From assembly GCA_964577615.1 (NCBI GenBank), contig CAZNZW010000013.1, positions 1 through 55,280 of the forward strand: a stretch of 55,280 nucleotides of DNA, read 5' to 3'. The position numbers and the translations under genes are program-made. Below are positions 1-8,298 of the stretch, one piece after another. Source of the stretch: QNYZ01 sp964577615 (lineage in GTDB: Bacteria; Desulfobacterota; Desulfobacteria; Desulfobacterales; QNYZ01). The notes beneath the pieces were generated by a model that saw only the letters and a list, made by a program, of their open reading frames with translations, had not been told where the DNA came from and did not search any database. How positions within the stretch are numbered: the first letter of the stretch is position 1; each line of letters starts with the position of its first letter.

Positions 1-61
1 CGCCGCTCGGGGATTAGCAGTTTGGCCCGGCCGGTTTTTAACCCGTCATCGGCGAATAAAC

Positions 62-90
62 GCCCGGACCGGCAAATCCGGGCCTATTTT
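62..90 (+). terminator. Possible terminator of an upstream gene
   Basis: Seven-base arms GCCCGGA (62-68) and TCCGGGC (77-83) enclose an 8-nt loop and are followed by CTATTTT. No gene that it would serve is visible inside the window, so its job is inferred. Confidence 0.4.
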
Positions 91-160
91 CAAGTAACGG
101 CTCGTTATTGCACGTTTAAATGCCAAATTAAGAATATTTTTATAAAAACAAATAATTATG

Positions 161-189
161 TTGCTTTTTGTTTGAGCGGGATTTATTAT
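161..189 (+). promoter_or_regulatory. Candidate sigma-70 promoter for the cold-shock gene
   Basis: A -35-like TTGCTT (161-166) is followed after exactly 17 nt by the -10-like TATTAT (184-189). Transcription from here would give a leader of more than 100 nt before the cold-shock start codon, as is usual for csp genes. The remainder of 1-312 is AT-rich and holds nothing else that I recognise. Confidence 0.45.
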
Positions 190-312
190 ATCGGCCATCA
201 ACTTTGCGCGGATCAGTTGTCTGGGCGGTTTCTTTCTGAAGGAATAATCCATTTGTTAAAGTGGCACCCTCCAGTTTGCGACGTTGAAATTTTTTGAAAG
301 GAGGATGTTATC

Positions 313-513
313 ATGGCAAATGGAATCGTTAAGTGGTTCAGCGACCAAAAGGGCTTCGGATTTATTGAGCAGGAAGACGGGCCGGATGTGTTTGTTCATC
401 ATTCCGCCATCAACGCGAGCGGGTTCAAATCCCTCAATGAAGGTGACAATGTAACCTTTGACATTGAGCAGGGACAAAAAGGCCCGGCAGCGGCAAACGT
501 GACCGTGGTCTAA
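313..513 (+). CDS. cspA: Cold-shock protein (CspA family)
   Basis: This 66-residue single cold-shock domain is expected to act as a cytoplasmic RNA/single-stranded-DNA chaperone that melts mRNA structure. Both nucleic-acid-binding motifs are visible: RNP1 as KGFGFIE near residues 15-21 and RNP2 as VFVHHSAI near residues 30-37. The N-terminal NGIVKWF is typical, and the length matches the family. A strong ribosome-binding site (AAAGGAGG) lies a few bases before the ATG. The gene is monocistronic, with a candidate promoter and long leader upstream and a stem-loop downstream. Bacteria often carry several csp paralogues, so the symbol gives the family rather than proven orthology. Confidence 0.93.
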   Translation: MANGIVKWFSDQKGFGFIEQEDGPDVFVHHSAINASGFKSLNEGDNVTFDIEQGQKGPAAANVTVV

Positions 514-534
514 ATCTAAATCCATGCAATCCAG

Positions 535-577
535 CGGGCAGATCTCTAATTCCAGGAGAGCTGCCCGTTTCCATTTT
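535..577 (+). terminator. Stem-loop terminator after the cold-shock gene
   Basis: Arms CGGGCAG (535-541) and CTGCCCG (561-567), with further CTCT/AGAG pairing inside, are followed by a T-rich run (TTTCCATTTT). It sits about 20 nt after the cspA stop codon. Confidence 0.55.
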
Positions 578-710
578 ATGCCCTTTTGTATGACAGGCGT
601 CCCGGCGGCGGGTGCCCCAAGCGGGGCGTTTGCCCGGCGAATACCACCATCTGCTTCCGGCTCTGCAATCTTTGTTTTTCAGCAACCACCAGGGGGAAAG
701 GACTGCGGAC

Positions 711-995
711 ATGAATATCTACATCGGAAACTTATCTTTTAACACAACGGAAGACGCATTGCGGTCTCTGTTTGCCGCGTTTGGAAATGTTGACAGTGCG
801 AAAGTGATCAAGGACCGGGCATCCGGCAGATCGAAAGGATTTGGTTTTATTGAAATGCCCAGTAACTCCGAAGCCGATCAAGCCATCAAGGCCCTGAATG
901 GAAATATTGTCGACGGCAATGCGATCAAAATAAAACCCGCGGATTCAGGCGGGAAAAAACGAAAAAAACGGTCATTCCGCCGGAGAAGCTATTAA
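711..995 (+). CDS. Small RNA-binding protein with one RRM domain
   Basis: A 94-residue protein made of one RNA recognition motif and a short, very basic tail. RNP2 is IYIGNLSF (residues 3-10) and RNP1 is KGFGFIEM (about residues 43-50). The tail is Lys/Arg-rich (GKKRKKRSFRRRSY). Such single-RRM proteins occur in many deltaproteobacteria and cyanobacteria and probably act as cytoplasmic RNA chaperones. The start at 711 was chosen because the RRM begins there and an AGGGGGAAAGGA ribosome-binding site precedes it; an upstream in-frame ATG at 612 would add unrelated sequence. It follows cspA on the same strand but is separated by a terminator-like hairpin. Confidence 0.9.
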   Translation: MNIYIGNLSFNTTEDALRSLFAAFGNVDSAKVIKDRASGRSKGFGFIEMPSNSEADQAIKALNGNIVDGNAIKIKPADSGGKKRKKRSFRRRSY

Positions 996-1014
996 CAACT
1001 CGGAAAGTCTACGA

Positions 1015-1680
1015 TTATCCCGCCAGTGACGACCGCACGGCGGCCATTGTCGCCGATGCCAGCATCTCGCCGAAAAGGGTATGCTTGCCGCAAAAACGGA
1101 TTTCGGGAAAACGGTCACCACTGACCACGGCCACGGCGTCGGTCCCGGTACCGGTCGCCACTTTTCCCGTCACCGGGCTGACAACACCCAGATCCTGCAG
1201 CGCCGCGGCCTTGGCCTCGGTTACCACCAGCGCCGCCTCCACCAGAGCGGCGGGTAACAGTCGCGCCGTTGTCAAAACAATGATATTGATCGTCCCGGCG
1301 GTTTCTTCTGTTTGATCAAAAGTACGGCATTCGGCCGGATCCCCCGCCCGGCGGGCATTGGAGATACCGGCCGTCATCACCACGGTGATTTCCACCCCCA
1401 GTTCCGACCGGCCTTCTTCCCGGAAGGAAGTCATCTGAGCCGATGTCATCATTCCCACGATGGTGCCATTCCAGTTGTTTTTCCGGCAGTAATGATCAAA
1501 GGTGACATGGAGCGGTTCAGGCGGCCTGCGACCGCCGTCGAAGTGATCCGGCACGCCGAGAATCAGCAGGTGGTCGGCCCGGCGCCACCCGCCATGATAC
1601 GGCGCCGACGACAGCACGCGCCGGGGGGCGGGCAGGGCGATATGCACATGTCGCCGGGTATGTTCGATCGTATGGCACAT
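1015..1680 (-). CDS. cbiZ: Adenosylcobinamide amidohydrolase (CbiZ)
   Basis: This 221-residue protein matches the CbiZ family, which cleaves the aminopropanol side chain of adenosylcobinamide to give adenosylcobyric acid and so permits salvage of incomplete corrinoids. Family-typical stretches are RRVLSSAPYHGGW near the N-terminus, GMMTSA, TAGISNARRAGDP in the middle, and a long Ala/Val-rich segment before TGTGTDAVAVV. It is the last gene of the minus-strand operon, starting 14 nt after the ATP-grasp gene stops, with a poor ribosome-binding site that suggests translational coupling. No other cobalamin gene lies in the window, so its link to the amino-acid genes upstream is unexplained. The family call is secure; the role here is inferred. 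Confidence 0.85.
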   Translation of the reverse strand: MCHTIEHTRRHVHIALPAPRRVLSSAPYHGGWRRADHLLILGVPDHFDGGRRPPEPLHVTFDHYCRKNNWNGTIVGMMTSAQMTSFREEGRSELGVEITVVMTAGISNARRAGDPAECRTFDQTEETAGTINIIVLTTARLLPAALVEAALVVTEAKAAALQDLGVVSPVTGKVATGTGTDAVAVVSGDRFPEIRFCGKHTLFGEMLASATMAAVRSSLAG

Positions 1681-1693
1681 ATTTTTATATCAT

Positions 1694-2683
1694 TCAGATC
1701 AGATGGTAACGTGACAGCCCCGAATCGACAATCCGGTGGACCAGTTGCCGGTAGTCGGCGGCGGGGCCGCCGGGTGACCGCCGGTAAAGGGTGTACAACT
1801 GCGGGCTCCAGCTTTTCAGCGGTTTGAGCCCGGGGATCCCGTTGACCTCAATGATTTTGATCCGCTCTTCGGCATCCATGCGCATATCCACCCGTACATG
1901 GTCAAGGCAGTTGAGTGCGTCGACCGCCTGTTGACAGAGATCGGCAGCGGCCCGGCCCCCCGTTTCGGGAAGGCCGATTTTCGTGATCCCCACCCCGCGC
2001 ATATCACTGCGCAAAATCGGATACTTGCCATATTTGCCCCCTTCGACCGTCACCATGCCGGGAAAAAAGGCCTGATCTTTCCCGTTGCCGATCATCAGAA
2101 CCGTATATTCGGCGCCCGGCAGGTAATCCTCCACCAGCGCCGGCTGCATATAGGTCTTATGGATGAACCGGACCCGGTCTGCCAGTTCGGCCGGGGTATG
2201 TACAACGCTTTCATCGCTGATGCCGATGGAACGGGACTCGCAACTTGGTTTGACAAAGGCGGGAAAGGCCACGTCGGGCAACGGGCGGCCCGGCGCAATT
2301 TCGTGATGGGCGGGAACCGCGACACCCTGTTCGAACAGGATCCGATGGGTCCAGGTTTTGTTGATCAGCTGTTTCATCGTCAGGGCGCTGGGGCCAATGT
2401 ACGGGATCTGCCGACGATCAAAAATATCAGCCAGCCAGGCGTCGTCATCCACGTTTAATCCGACAATATCCGATTTGTCGGTAATATAGTAAAGCGCGCT
2501 CCATACGATATCATATCGGTGGTTGCTGATGGCCCGCATAAAATCGTCCATGGTTTCCACAAAGGCGATCCGGGCGGACTTGCCATCCCCATTGAGGACA
2601 TCGCACAGGGTCCGGGTGACCGCCATATCCCCCCATCCCTGGGCGTCCCCGCCCGGGCCGGTAATAATCAGGATCCGTTGCAT
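1694..2683 (-). CDS. D-alanine-D-alanine ligase-like ATP-grasp protein
   Basis: A 329-residue ATP-grasp enzyme of the Ddl superfamily, which forms an amide bond by way of an acyl-phosphate. Visible elements are an ATP-binding segment with FPAFVKPS (about residue 160), the metal-binding end IIEVNGIPGLKP (about 280-291), and an RxD segment (VRVDMRM) before it. A canonical Ddl ends with a motif like NTLPGMT; here it is NGIPGLKP, which points to a divergent subgroup of unknown substrate. The start at 2683 was chosen because TGGAAGGGAAAAC precedes the ATG; a longer frame reaching 3049 only shadows the racemase. It lies between an amino-acid racemase and cbiZ, which suggests a D-amino-acid substrate, but this is inference. 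Confidence 0.8.
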   Translation of the reverse strand: MQRILIITGPGGDAQGWGDMAVTRTLCDVLNGDGKSARIAFVETMDDFMRAISNHRYDIVWSALYYITDKSDIVGLNVDDDAWLADIFDRRQIPYIGPSALTMKQLINKTWTHRILFEQGVAVPAHHEIAPGRPLPDVAFPAFVKPSCESRSIGISDESVVHTPAELADRVRFIHKTYMQPALVEDYLPGAEYTVLMIGNGKDQAFFPGMVTVEGGKYGKYPILRSDMRGVGITKIGLPETGGRAAADLCQQAVDALNCLDHVRVDMRMDAEERIKIIEVNGIPGLKPLKSWSPQLYTLYRRSPGGPAADYRQLVHRIVDSGLSRYHLI

Positions 2684-2708
2684 GTTTGTTTTCCCTTCCA
2701 GGTCAAAA

Positions 2709-2728
2709 GGCTGCCTTCGAGGGCAGCC
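2709..2728 (-). terminator. Hairpin between racemase and ATP-grasp genes
   Basis: Perfect 7-bp arms GGCTGCC and GGCAGCC enclose TTCGAG. A-tracts and T-tracts on both sides give it terminator or attenuator character on either strand. It lies inside the minus-strand operon, so it may reduce read-through into the ligase and cbiZ genes. Confidence 0.5.
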
Positions 2729-2747
2729 GTTTTTTCCGGCCCGTCCA

Positions 2748-2769
2748 TGACAATCAGCGCTGATTGTCA
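2748..2769. promoter_or_regulatory. 22-bp perfect palindrome over the racemase stop codon
   Basis: The two 11-base halves, TGACAATCAGC (2748-2758) and GCTGATTGTCA (2759-2769), are exact reverse complements with no spacer. The last three bases are the racemase stop codon read on the minus strand. A zero-spacer palindrome of this length looks more like a dimeric-regulator site than a terminator; its function is unknown. Confidence 0.5.
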
Positions 2770-3726
2770 GAACAGATCGGGCCGGTATTCGTAGCGCCGC
2801 AGTGCATCGGCCGTTTCGGCGGACCGGGTGGCCATGATGCCGGCCAGCGCGTCGACCTTGCGCCGGCCCCACTGGATGCGCGAAACAATCCGGATGGCCA
2901 CCGCGGTCCGGTCGTAACACCGGGTTTCCGGCAGGTCGAAAATCCAGTCGGCCATGGCCGTGTTGGGGTTCAGCAGCGTCACCGGTTGCCGGCACCGGGC
3001 CGCAAACGCCGCCTGGATCAGGTCCCGGCTGTAGCCGAAGTGGGTGCATAAAAACGCCACAAAAATCCGGGATGGTGCGCCAGCGATGCGCGAGACCGCC
3101 GCATCGGCAAATTGGTTTACCAGGCGCTCAACCGTCTTTCCGGCCGGTTCCCTTTCGATCTCGGTGGCGAGTTGATCACATGCCTGACTGACCAGCCGTT
3201 CCGGCGCGATTCCCCGTGCGATCAGGCGTGACCGGTGGATATCGGCGGTGATGGTGATCACCGTGCCCAGCAGCACGGCCATGGCGGTCGTCTCTTTGCC
3301 AAGCCGGTCATTAACCATATCGACCCCGAAGCCGACAATATCCACCACGGGTACCGGCGACGCCCGGCTGAATGCTGTCCGGCTGTAAAGAATCGAAAGC
3401 GTATTGCACGCAATCAGGATAATGTCCGGCTGAAAACGCATCATCCCCGCCAGGGCCCGGTCAAATACCCGGATCCGTTGGGCATCGTCGGCCAGGCGAT
3501 GATATCCCCGGCTCTGCTCGGGCCAGGCATTGTAGTATATCAGGGATACCCGGGGGAAAATCGGATCGCGTTTCAGGCGGGCCGCGATATCGGCGCAGAT
3601 CGAGAGCCCGCCCAGACCGGAATCGGTAATGAGGATAGTGATATCCTTCCGCCCCGCGACTGCGGCCGCAGCGGCCGTTACCGGCCGGTTGGCGGCCTTA
3701 GAATTTGTCTGGATCGGCGAATCCAT
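2767..3726 (-). CDS. Aspartate/glutamate racemase family protein (MurI-like)
   Basis: This 319-residue protein belongs to the cofactor-independent Asp/Glu racemase superfamily, which uses two cysteines as acid and base. Both are present: Cys107 in ACNTLS and Cys227 in LCTHFGYS, and the N-terminal DSGLGGLS (35-42) matches the MurI signature DSGxGG. The two halves are more diverged than in housekeeping MurI, and the Ala-rich first 25 residues are extra, so the substrate is uncertain (Glu, Asp or another amino acid). The start overlaps the CapA-like gene by 29 nt and is preceded by AAAGGTGAG, which supports both the overlap and translational coupling. It probably supplies or removes a D-acidic amino acid for the neighbouring ligase (inference). 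Confidence 0.8.
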   Translation of the reverse strand: MDSPIQTNSKAANRPVTAAAAAVAGRKDITILITDSGLGGLSICADIAARLKRDPIFPRVSLIYYNAWPEQSRGYHRLADDAQRIRVFDRALAGMMRFQPDIILIACNTLSILYSRTAFSRASPVPVVDIVGFGVDMVNDRLGKETTAMAVLLGTVITITADIHRSRLIARGIAPERLVSQACDQLATEIEREPAGKTVERLVNQFADAAVSRIAGAPSRIFVAFLCTHFGYSRDLIQAAFAARCRQPVTLLNPNTAMADWIFDLPETRCYDRTAVAIRIVSRIQWGRRKVDALAGIMATRSAETADALRRYEYRPDLF

Positions 3727-4981
3727 CGCTCACCTTTCGGGTAAAAAAACCGGCTGCCTGCGCAACCGCCCATGCCGGTGCATCGCCAAGCGTCCCGTCC
3801 ATGATCCGGGTCATCAGGTCAATGAGGTGATGGCGGTGCTGCCGGGTCGTCAGCCGGTTCCGGAACATGGCCGCTCCCCTGGAGGGTTCTCTTTCCAGCC
3901 GGTTCATGATCCGGCCGATTTCCGCCCGGAATCCGGCAACGCCATAGAACTGGAGGAATCCGTGCCAGGCCGCATCAATACCGCCGGCGGTTTCAAGCGG
4001 CGCCGACAGGTTGTCAAGCAGAGTCAGCGTCCGGCGCAGGGATGGCCCAGTCAGTCGAAGCAGCCCCTGCATTGTGATCTGATAGGGAATCAGGGTCAGG
4101 GCCGCCAGGCCATTCTCGGCCACCGCCGCTTTGACCATATATCCGATTTTCCGGTAAAACAGGTCGGTGGGCTGGAAAAAAACAAAGTTGCCCAGACTGT
4201 AACAGATCGGCACGCCCTGGTGAATCTCCACCCCCTGGGGTACGTGCGGATGGTGGCCGATGATCAGGTCTGCCCCGGATTCGGCAATGCGCTTCAGGGC
4301 ATCGGCCAGATAGGGCGGGGGGCAGGGAATATACTCCACGCCCCCGTGGCAGATAACGATGACCGCGTGCACCGCCTGCCGGATTGCTGCAATGTGCGCG
4401 ACGACCCGGTCGATTTCCCAGCCCAGGACACCGGGCGCGCCGGGCCCGGCCGCGGTCAGATCCTCGCCTTCGCTGAAATTGATGATGCCGATACGGATCC
4501 CGTTGACGGTAACAACCAGCGGCTTTTCCGCTTCGGCCAGGGTGGCCCCGGCGCCGACGTGCCGAATCCCGCCAGCGTCAAGCAGGGACCGGGTCTCGTC
4601 AAATCCCGCCGTACCGTAATCAAATACATGGTTGTTGGCCAGCGTCACCACGTCAAACGGTACGGCTGTCAGTCCGGCCAGGTGGCGCGGGGTCCCTTTC
4701 AGGACGGCGCCGCTTTTATCCACCGGCGCACCGGCGCCGGTCAGAGGACATTCAAGATTGGTGATGCGCAAATCGCTATTTTGCAGCACGGGCAGCAGGT
4801 CGCCGTATATTGCCGGCGGTTTTTTTTCAATCGTATTGCTGAACGCGCGGATCGGCGCCCAGTCACCGGTAAGGATGATTTCAGCGCCCGGCGTTTTCCC
4901 AGGGAACCGGCGCCAGGCCCCGGTTTCCCAGTCGATGCATGCGGTCGTATCCGGATCATCGGGTTTGGGATGGCCAGTCAT
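3698..4981 (-). CDS. CapA family protein (poly-gamma-glutamate capsule-type metallophosphatase fold)
   Basis: A 427-residue CapA/PGA_cap domain protein. Family landmarks are the N-terminal ILTGDWAP, NLECPLT, LANNHVFDYG (about residues 115-124), ICHGGVEY and GHHPHVPQG, which together form the metal-binding site of a calcineurin-like fold. CapA proteins are known from poly-gamma-glutamate synthesis, but many lie outside capsule loci with unknown roles; no PgsB or PgsC homologue is present here. I see no signal peptide or membrane anchor, so a cytoplasmic location is likely. The start ATG overlaps the alanine racemase stop by four bases (ATGA), and the C-terminus overlaps the next racemase by 29 nt, indicating a tightly coupled operon. 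Confidence 0.82.
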   Translation of the reverse strand: MTGHPKPDDPDTTACIDWETGAWRRFPGKTPGAEIILTGDWAPIRAFSNTIEKKPPAIYGDLLPVLQNSDLRITNLECPLTGAGAPVDKSGAVLKGTPRHLAGLTAVPFDVVTLANNHVFDYGTAGFDETRSLLDAGGIRHVGAGATLAEAEKPLVVTVNGIRIGIINFSEGEDLTAAGPGAPGVLGWEIDRVVAHIAAIRQAVHAVIVICHGGVEYIPCPPPYLADALKRIAESGADLIIGHHPHVPQGVEIHQGVPICYSLGNFVFFQPTDLFYRKIGYMVKAAVAENGLAALTLIPYQITMQGLLRLTGPSLRRTLTLLDNLSAPLETAGGIDAAWHGFLQFYGVAGFRAEIGRIMNRLEREPSRGAAMFRNRLTTRQHRHHLIDLMTRIMDGTLGDAPAWAVAQAAGFFTRKVSDGFADPDKF

Positions 4982-6183
4982 TTTTTATCGCCCCCGGCGT
5001 CTGGGGAATACACCCGGGGCACCCGGGCCGTCAGGGCGGAGACGATTTCGTAGTTGATCGTACCGGTCCGGTCGGCGATGTCATCCGCCGTGATTTCTTC
5101 GTCGCCCTGGCGCCCCAGAACGACGATCTCATCCCCCACGGCCACATCAGGGATATGCCCCACGTCAATCAGGGTCAGGTCCATGCAGACCCGGCCGATG
5201 ACAGGCGCCCGTTGACCCCGGACCAGCATCTGACCGGTGGACGACAGGCGCCGGGAAAATCCGTCGGCATATCCGATGGGAACGGTGGCAATACGGGTCG
5301 GACTGGTTGTCCGAAAGGTACTGCCGTAACTGACGGCAAATCCAGCGCCCACCGATTTAACCTGGACAACGGTGGACGTCAGCCGCATGACCGGCCGCAG
5401 GTCGATCCGGGACCGGTCCAGCGCGGCCGACGGCCACAGGCCGTACTGGGCAATTCCCGGCCGTACAAGATCGAGGTGAGTCTCGGGCATTTCAATGGTG
5501 GCGGCGCTGTTGGCCGCATGGCGATACCGGATACGAAGGCCTTTTTCTGAAAGGGCATCGAGCAGTGCGGAAAAGCGGTCAAACTGGCGGCGCGCATGGC
5601 TTTTGTCCCGGGCATCCGCATTGGCAAAATGGGTGAAGATTCCCTCTACTTTGATGTTCGGCATCCGGGCAATCTGCAATACGTCCCGGACCGCCGCCCC
5701 ATTGCCGGGGAAAGGGAGCAGATCATCGGCCGGAAGACCCAGCCGCCCCATGCCTGTATCGATTTTTATATGTACCCTGAGCCTCGCGCCAGATCGAGCA
5801 GCGTTCATCGATAATGCTTTGGCTGCCGCCAGGGACGGCACCGATGCCCGAATCCGGTTGGCCGCCATCCAGGCGACATCGGCGGGCGAGGCGTATCCAA
5901 AAAGAAGGACCGGGGCGTCGATACCGGCCTGCCGGAGGATAACCGCCTCGTTCAGCCGGGCCACGGCCAGGAAACATGCGTCGCACGCGAGGGCCGTCCG
6001 TGCCACGGCCACGGCGCCGTGGCCGTATCCATCGGCCTTGACCACCGCCATGATGCCGGCGGCCGGGTCTGTTATCCGCCGCAGCTCCGCATAGTTATGC
6101 GCCAGGGCATTCAAGTCGATAACTGCCCGGGTTACGCCATCCAGGGCGGATGGCATGGGTATGTCAAATACGTCCCTGGCCAT
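4978..6183 (-). CDS. alr: Alanine racemase
   Basis: A 401-residue PLP-dependent fold-III racemase interconverting L- and D-alanine. The PLP lysine is Lys49 in VVKADGYGHG; the C-terminal beta-domain tyrosine lies in VSYGSTF, and the GRVCMDLTLIDV signature is intact. The start at 6183 was chosen because GGAG lies about a dozen bases upstream and the overlap with the preceding aminotransferase gene is only 20 nt; a longer frame to 6426 begins inside that gene with unrelated sequence. D-alanine feeds peptidoglycan synthesis. Here the gene lies with alanine dehydrogenase, aminotransferases and another racemase, so it may belong to a dedicated D-amino-acid pathway rather than, or as well as, wall synthesis. 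Confidence 0.93.
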   Translation of the reverse strand: MARDVFDIPMPSALDGVTRAVIDLNALAHNYAELRRITDPAAGIMAVVKADGYGHGAVAVARTALACDACFLAVARLNEAVILRQAGIDAPVLLFGYASPADVAWMAANRIRASVPSLAAAKALSMNAARSGARLRVHIKIDTGMGRLGLPADDLLPFPGNGAAVRDVLQIARMPNIKVEGIFTHFANADARDKSHARRQFDRFSALLDALSEKGLRIRYRHAANSAATIEMPETHLDLVRPGIAQYGLWPSAALDRSRIDLRPVMRLTSTVVQVKSVGAGFAVSYGSTFRTTSPTRIATVPIGYADGFSRRLSSTGQMLVRGQRAPVIGRVCMDLTLIDVGHIPDVAVGDEIVVLGRQGDEEITADDIADRTGTINYEIVSALTARVPRVYSPDAGGDKK

Positions 6184-7009
6184 AGGCGGTGGTATACTCC
6201 CTGAACAGCTGCATGACCCGCCGGGTCCCGGCCCCGGGCCGGCCATCGCCGATAACCGTATCGTTGATCTGGACAACGGGCACAATTTCTTTGTTGGAAG
6301 AAGAAATAAACACGTCCCGCATGGTCGCCACCTCAGCCATCTCGATGGGTCTGAGTTCGACATCGAATTCATTTTTGGCCAGATCAAGAATAACGTTGCG
6401 GGTGATACCGGGCAGCACATCCACATCGGGAGTAATCAGGCGGTTGTGATCGAAACAATAGAAATTAGACGTGGTGCCTTCAAATAAACGCTGTTGTCGA
6501 TCAATATAAATCGCTTCGGCAGCCCCCTGCCGGCGGGCCTTGCCGATGGCCCAGACAGCGGAGAGATAATTGGTGCTTTTGGTGCCCGGCAGGAAACGGT
6601 CCAGCTCGAGGGTGATGACTTTGGCGCCTTTTTGGTACCACTCGGCCGGCATCTCGGGCCTGGCGGTCACCATCACCATCAATTTTCCGTTCCCCTCGGG
6701 GGTCAGGCCGTCTTCGCTGATACCGCCGGTGTAAACAATGCGAATACTGGATTCAACATGATGCGCATTGCGATGCAGCGTTTCTTCAACAATGGCGCAG
6801 ATATCCGCCCGGCTGTGGGCCAGCGGCAGACCGATCTGTTCAGCCGATTTTTCCAGCCGCCGGGCATGGGCGTCAAGGTGAAACGGTCGTTTGTTGTAGG
6901 TAACTAAATAATCGAAAACCCCGTATCCCCTCAATACGATCAGGTCTCCGGCCGGAATGACGGCGTCGTCGCCGGAGACAAAGTTCCCGTCAATATAGTA
7001 TATGTCCAT
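6164..7009 (-). CDS. Class IV (fold-type IV) PLP aminotransferase
   Basis: A 281-residue aminotransferase of the D-amino-acid / branched-chain / aminodeoxychorismate-lyase superfamily. The PLP lysine is Lys144 in GTKSTNYL, the conserved glutamate that contacts the PLP ring nitrogen is Glu177 in FEGTTSNFY, and PGITR follows near residue 200. The length fits D-amino-acid aminotransferase and ADC lyase better than standard IlvE. D-amino-acid aminotransferase is favoured by the immediate downstream overlap with alr and by the nearby Asp/Glu racemase: it would join pyruvate/D-Ala with 2-oxoglutarate/D-Glu. Branched-chain specificity cannot be excluded from sequence alone. Confidence 0.85.
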   Translation of the reverse strand: MDIYYIDGNFVSGDDAVIPAGDLIVLRGYGVFDYLVTYNKRPFHLDAHARRLEKSAEQIGLPLAHSRADICAIVEETLHRNAHHVESSIRIVYTGGISEDGLTPEGNGKLMVMVTARPEMPAEWYQKGAKVITLELDRFLPGTKSTNYLSAVWAIGKARRQGAAEAIYIDRQQRLFEGTTSNFYCFDHNRLITPDVDVLPGITRNVILDLAKNEFDVELRPIEMAEVATMRDVFISSSNKEIVPVVQINDTVIGDGRPGAGTRRVMQLFREYTTAYGQGRI

Positions 7010-7147
7010 CCAGGGACCCTCGCTTTGCGGATTTGGAAAAACGGGCCATCCGGCGCCGGGTGTCTGTTTATTTCATGGGGCAATGGGGCGGGAATCAATT
7101 GCGCCACCCCGCCGAAATGGCAGGGCGGCGCAAGGCAGGTAACCGGT

Positions 7148-8236
7148 TTATCCGAAATAGGACCGAATAAATTCCAGAAACCGTTTGTTTTCTTCGTCCT
7201 TGCCCGGCGTTACGCGAAAATATCCGGTTTTACCGTGAATATCACCAATCTTTTTCAGGTAGATATTTTCATCCAGCGCCGCCTTGATGATCTCGGCGGT
7301 TGTTTTACCCGTCATGGTGCCGTCGATTAACATGTAATTACCATGGGCCGGAAACGGTTTAAGTCCTAATTTGATCAGCTCTTCCGAGAAAATGGCCATC
7401 CACTTGTTGTTGTGCGCAACCTTCTCTTTGACTTCCACCGGATTGTCAATAATGGCTTCAGCCGCGGCCGCGGACATCCGGCTGACGTTCCAGGGGAGCA
7501 TCATCCGGTTGAAGGCAGCGATCATTTCTTCGGTGCCCAGCACAAACCCGAAACGGATGCCGGCAAAGCCGTAGGCTTTTGAAAAAGTAACCGACAGGAA
7601 CACCTGGGGGTATTTTTTGATGAGTTCGGCCTTGGACGGGCGATCCGGGTTGTAATCCAGGTAGGCTTCATCCACACAAAGGGGCACCCCGGTTTCACAA
7701 AACCGCGTCAGGTCTTTATCGTCGATAAAAACACCGGTGGGGTTGTTGGGATTGATGATCAGCATCAGCTTTGTCCGGTCGTTGATGGCGTTGATCATGC
7801 CATCTACATCGTATTGCAGGTTGTCTTCCCGCACCGGGATCTGAACCACTTTGCCATTGTTCAGCTCGGCCCGCGTGATGAACAGTTCAAACGTCGGGTG
7901 TGACAGGATAAATTCGTCTCCCGGCTGCAGAAAAATACGCATCATGGCATCGATGGTATCCGAAGACCCATTGCACAGGGCGACATTATCCGGACCCAGA
8001 CCGTACATGTCTGCGATCTTGGTCCGCAGCTCCAGGAAGCTGTCCGGGTACCAGTTGCCGTGGCGCAGGGAGTTGGCGACCGCCTCGATTACCTTTTCCG
8101 ATGGGGGGATGGGGTTTTCGTTGAGCATCAGGCGGGCATTTTGCGGATTGTGCATGGCCTGGTCCAGAATGCCGACATTGTATTCCTTGGCGTTATACAG
8201 CCAGGGTACAAACCAGTCTTTAAGCTCTTTAGTCAT
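7148..8236 (-). CDS. Histidinol-phosphate aminotransferase-like class I/II aminotransferase
   Basis: This 362-residue fold-type I PLP enzyme resembles HisC and related amino-acid aminotransferases. NPNNPTG (162-168), the PLP-pyridine aspartate in VDEAYLDY (188-195), and the Schiff-base lysine Lys220 in SKAYGFAGIR are all present. No other histidine-biosynthesis gene is nearby, so it need not be the HisC of this organism; HisC-like enzymes also act on aromatic amino acids, threonine phosphate and other substrates. It lies 62 nt downstream of alanine dehydrogenase and 138 nt upstream of the class IV aminotransferase on the same strand. A well-placed GGAGGAACG ribosome-binding site precedes the ATG. 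Confidence 0.82.
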   Translation of the reverse strand: MTKELKDWFVPWLYNAKEYNVGILDQAMHNPQNARLMLNENPIPPSEKVIEAVANSLRHGNWYPDSFLELRTKIADMYGLGPDNVALCNGSSDTIDAMMRIFLQPGDEFILSHPTFELFITRAELNNGKVVQIPVREDNLQYDVDGMINAINDRTKLMLIINPNNPTGVFIDDKDLTRFCETGVPLCVDEAYLDYNPDRPSKAELIKKYPQVFLSVTFSKAYGFAGIRFGFVLGTEEMIAAFNRMMLPWNVSRMSAAAAEAIIDNPVEVKEKVAHNNKWMAIFSEELIKLGLKPFPAHGNYMLIDGTMTGKTTAEIIKAALDENIYLKKIGDIHGKTGYFRVTPGKDEENKRFLEFIRSYFG

Positions 8237-8298
8237 CGTTCCTCCAGAAGTATATTTAATAGTATAGTTTTTTTATTACCACAAACGGTTTTGCCTGC

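Noticed and set aside
2748..2769. Reading the 22-bp palindrome as an intrinsic terminator
   Set aside because: It has no loop and no T-run; the nearby 7-bp hairpin with flanking A/T tracts is the better terminator candidate.
3629..5053. A 474-codon plus-strand frame over the racemase and CapA-like genes
   Set aside because: It is a shadow of two recognisable minus-strand genes and has no ribosome-binding site or known motifs.
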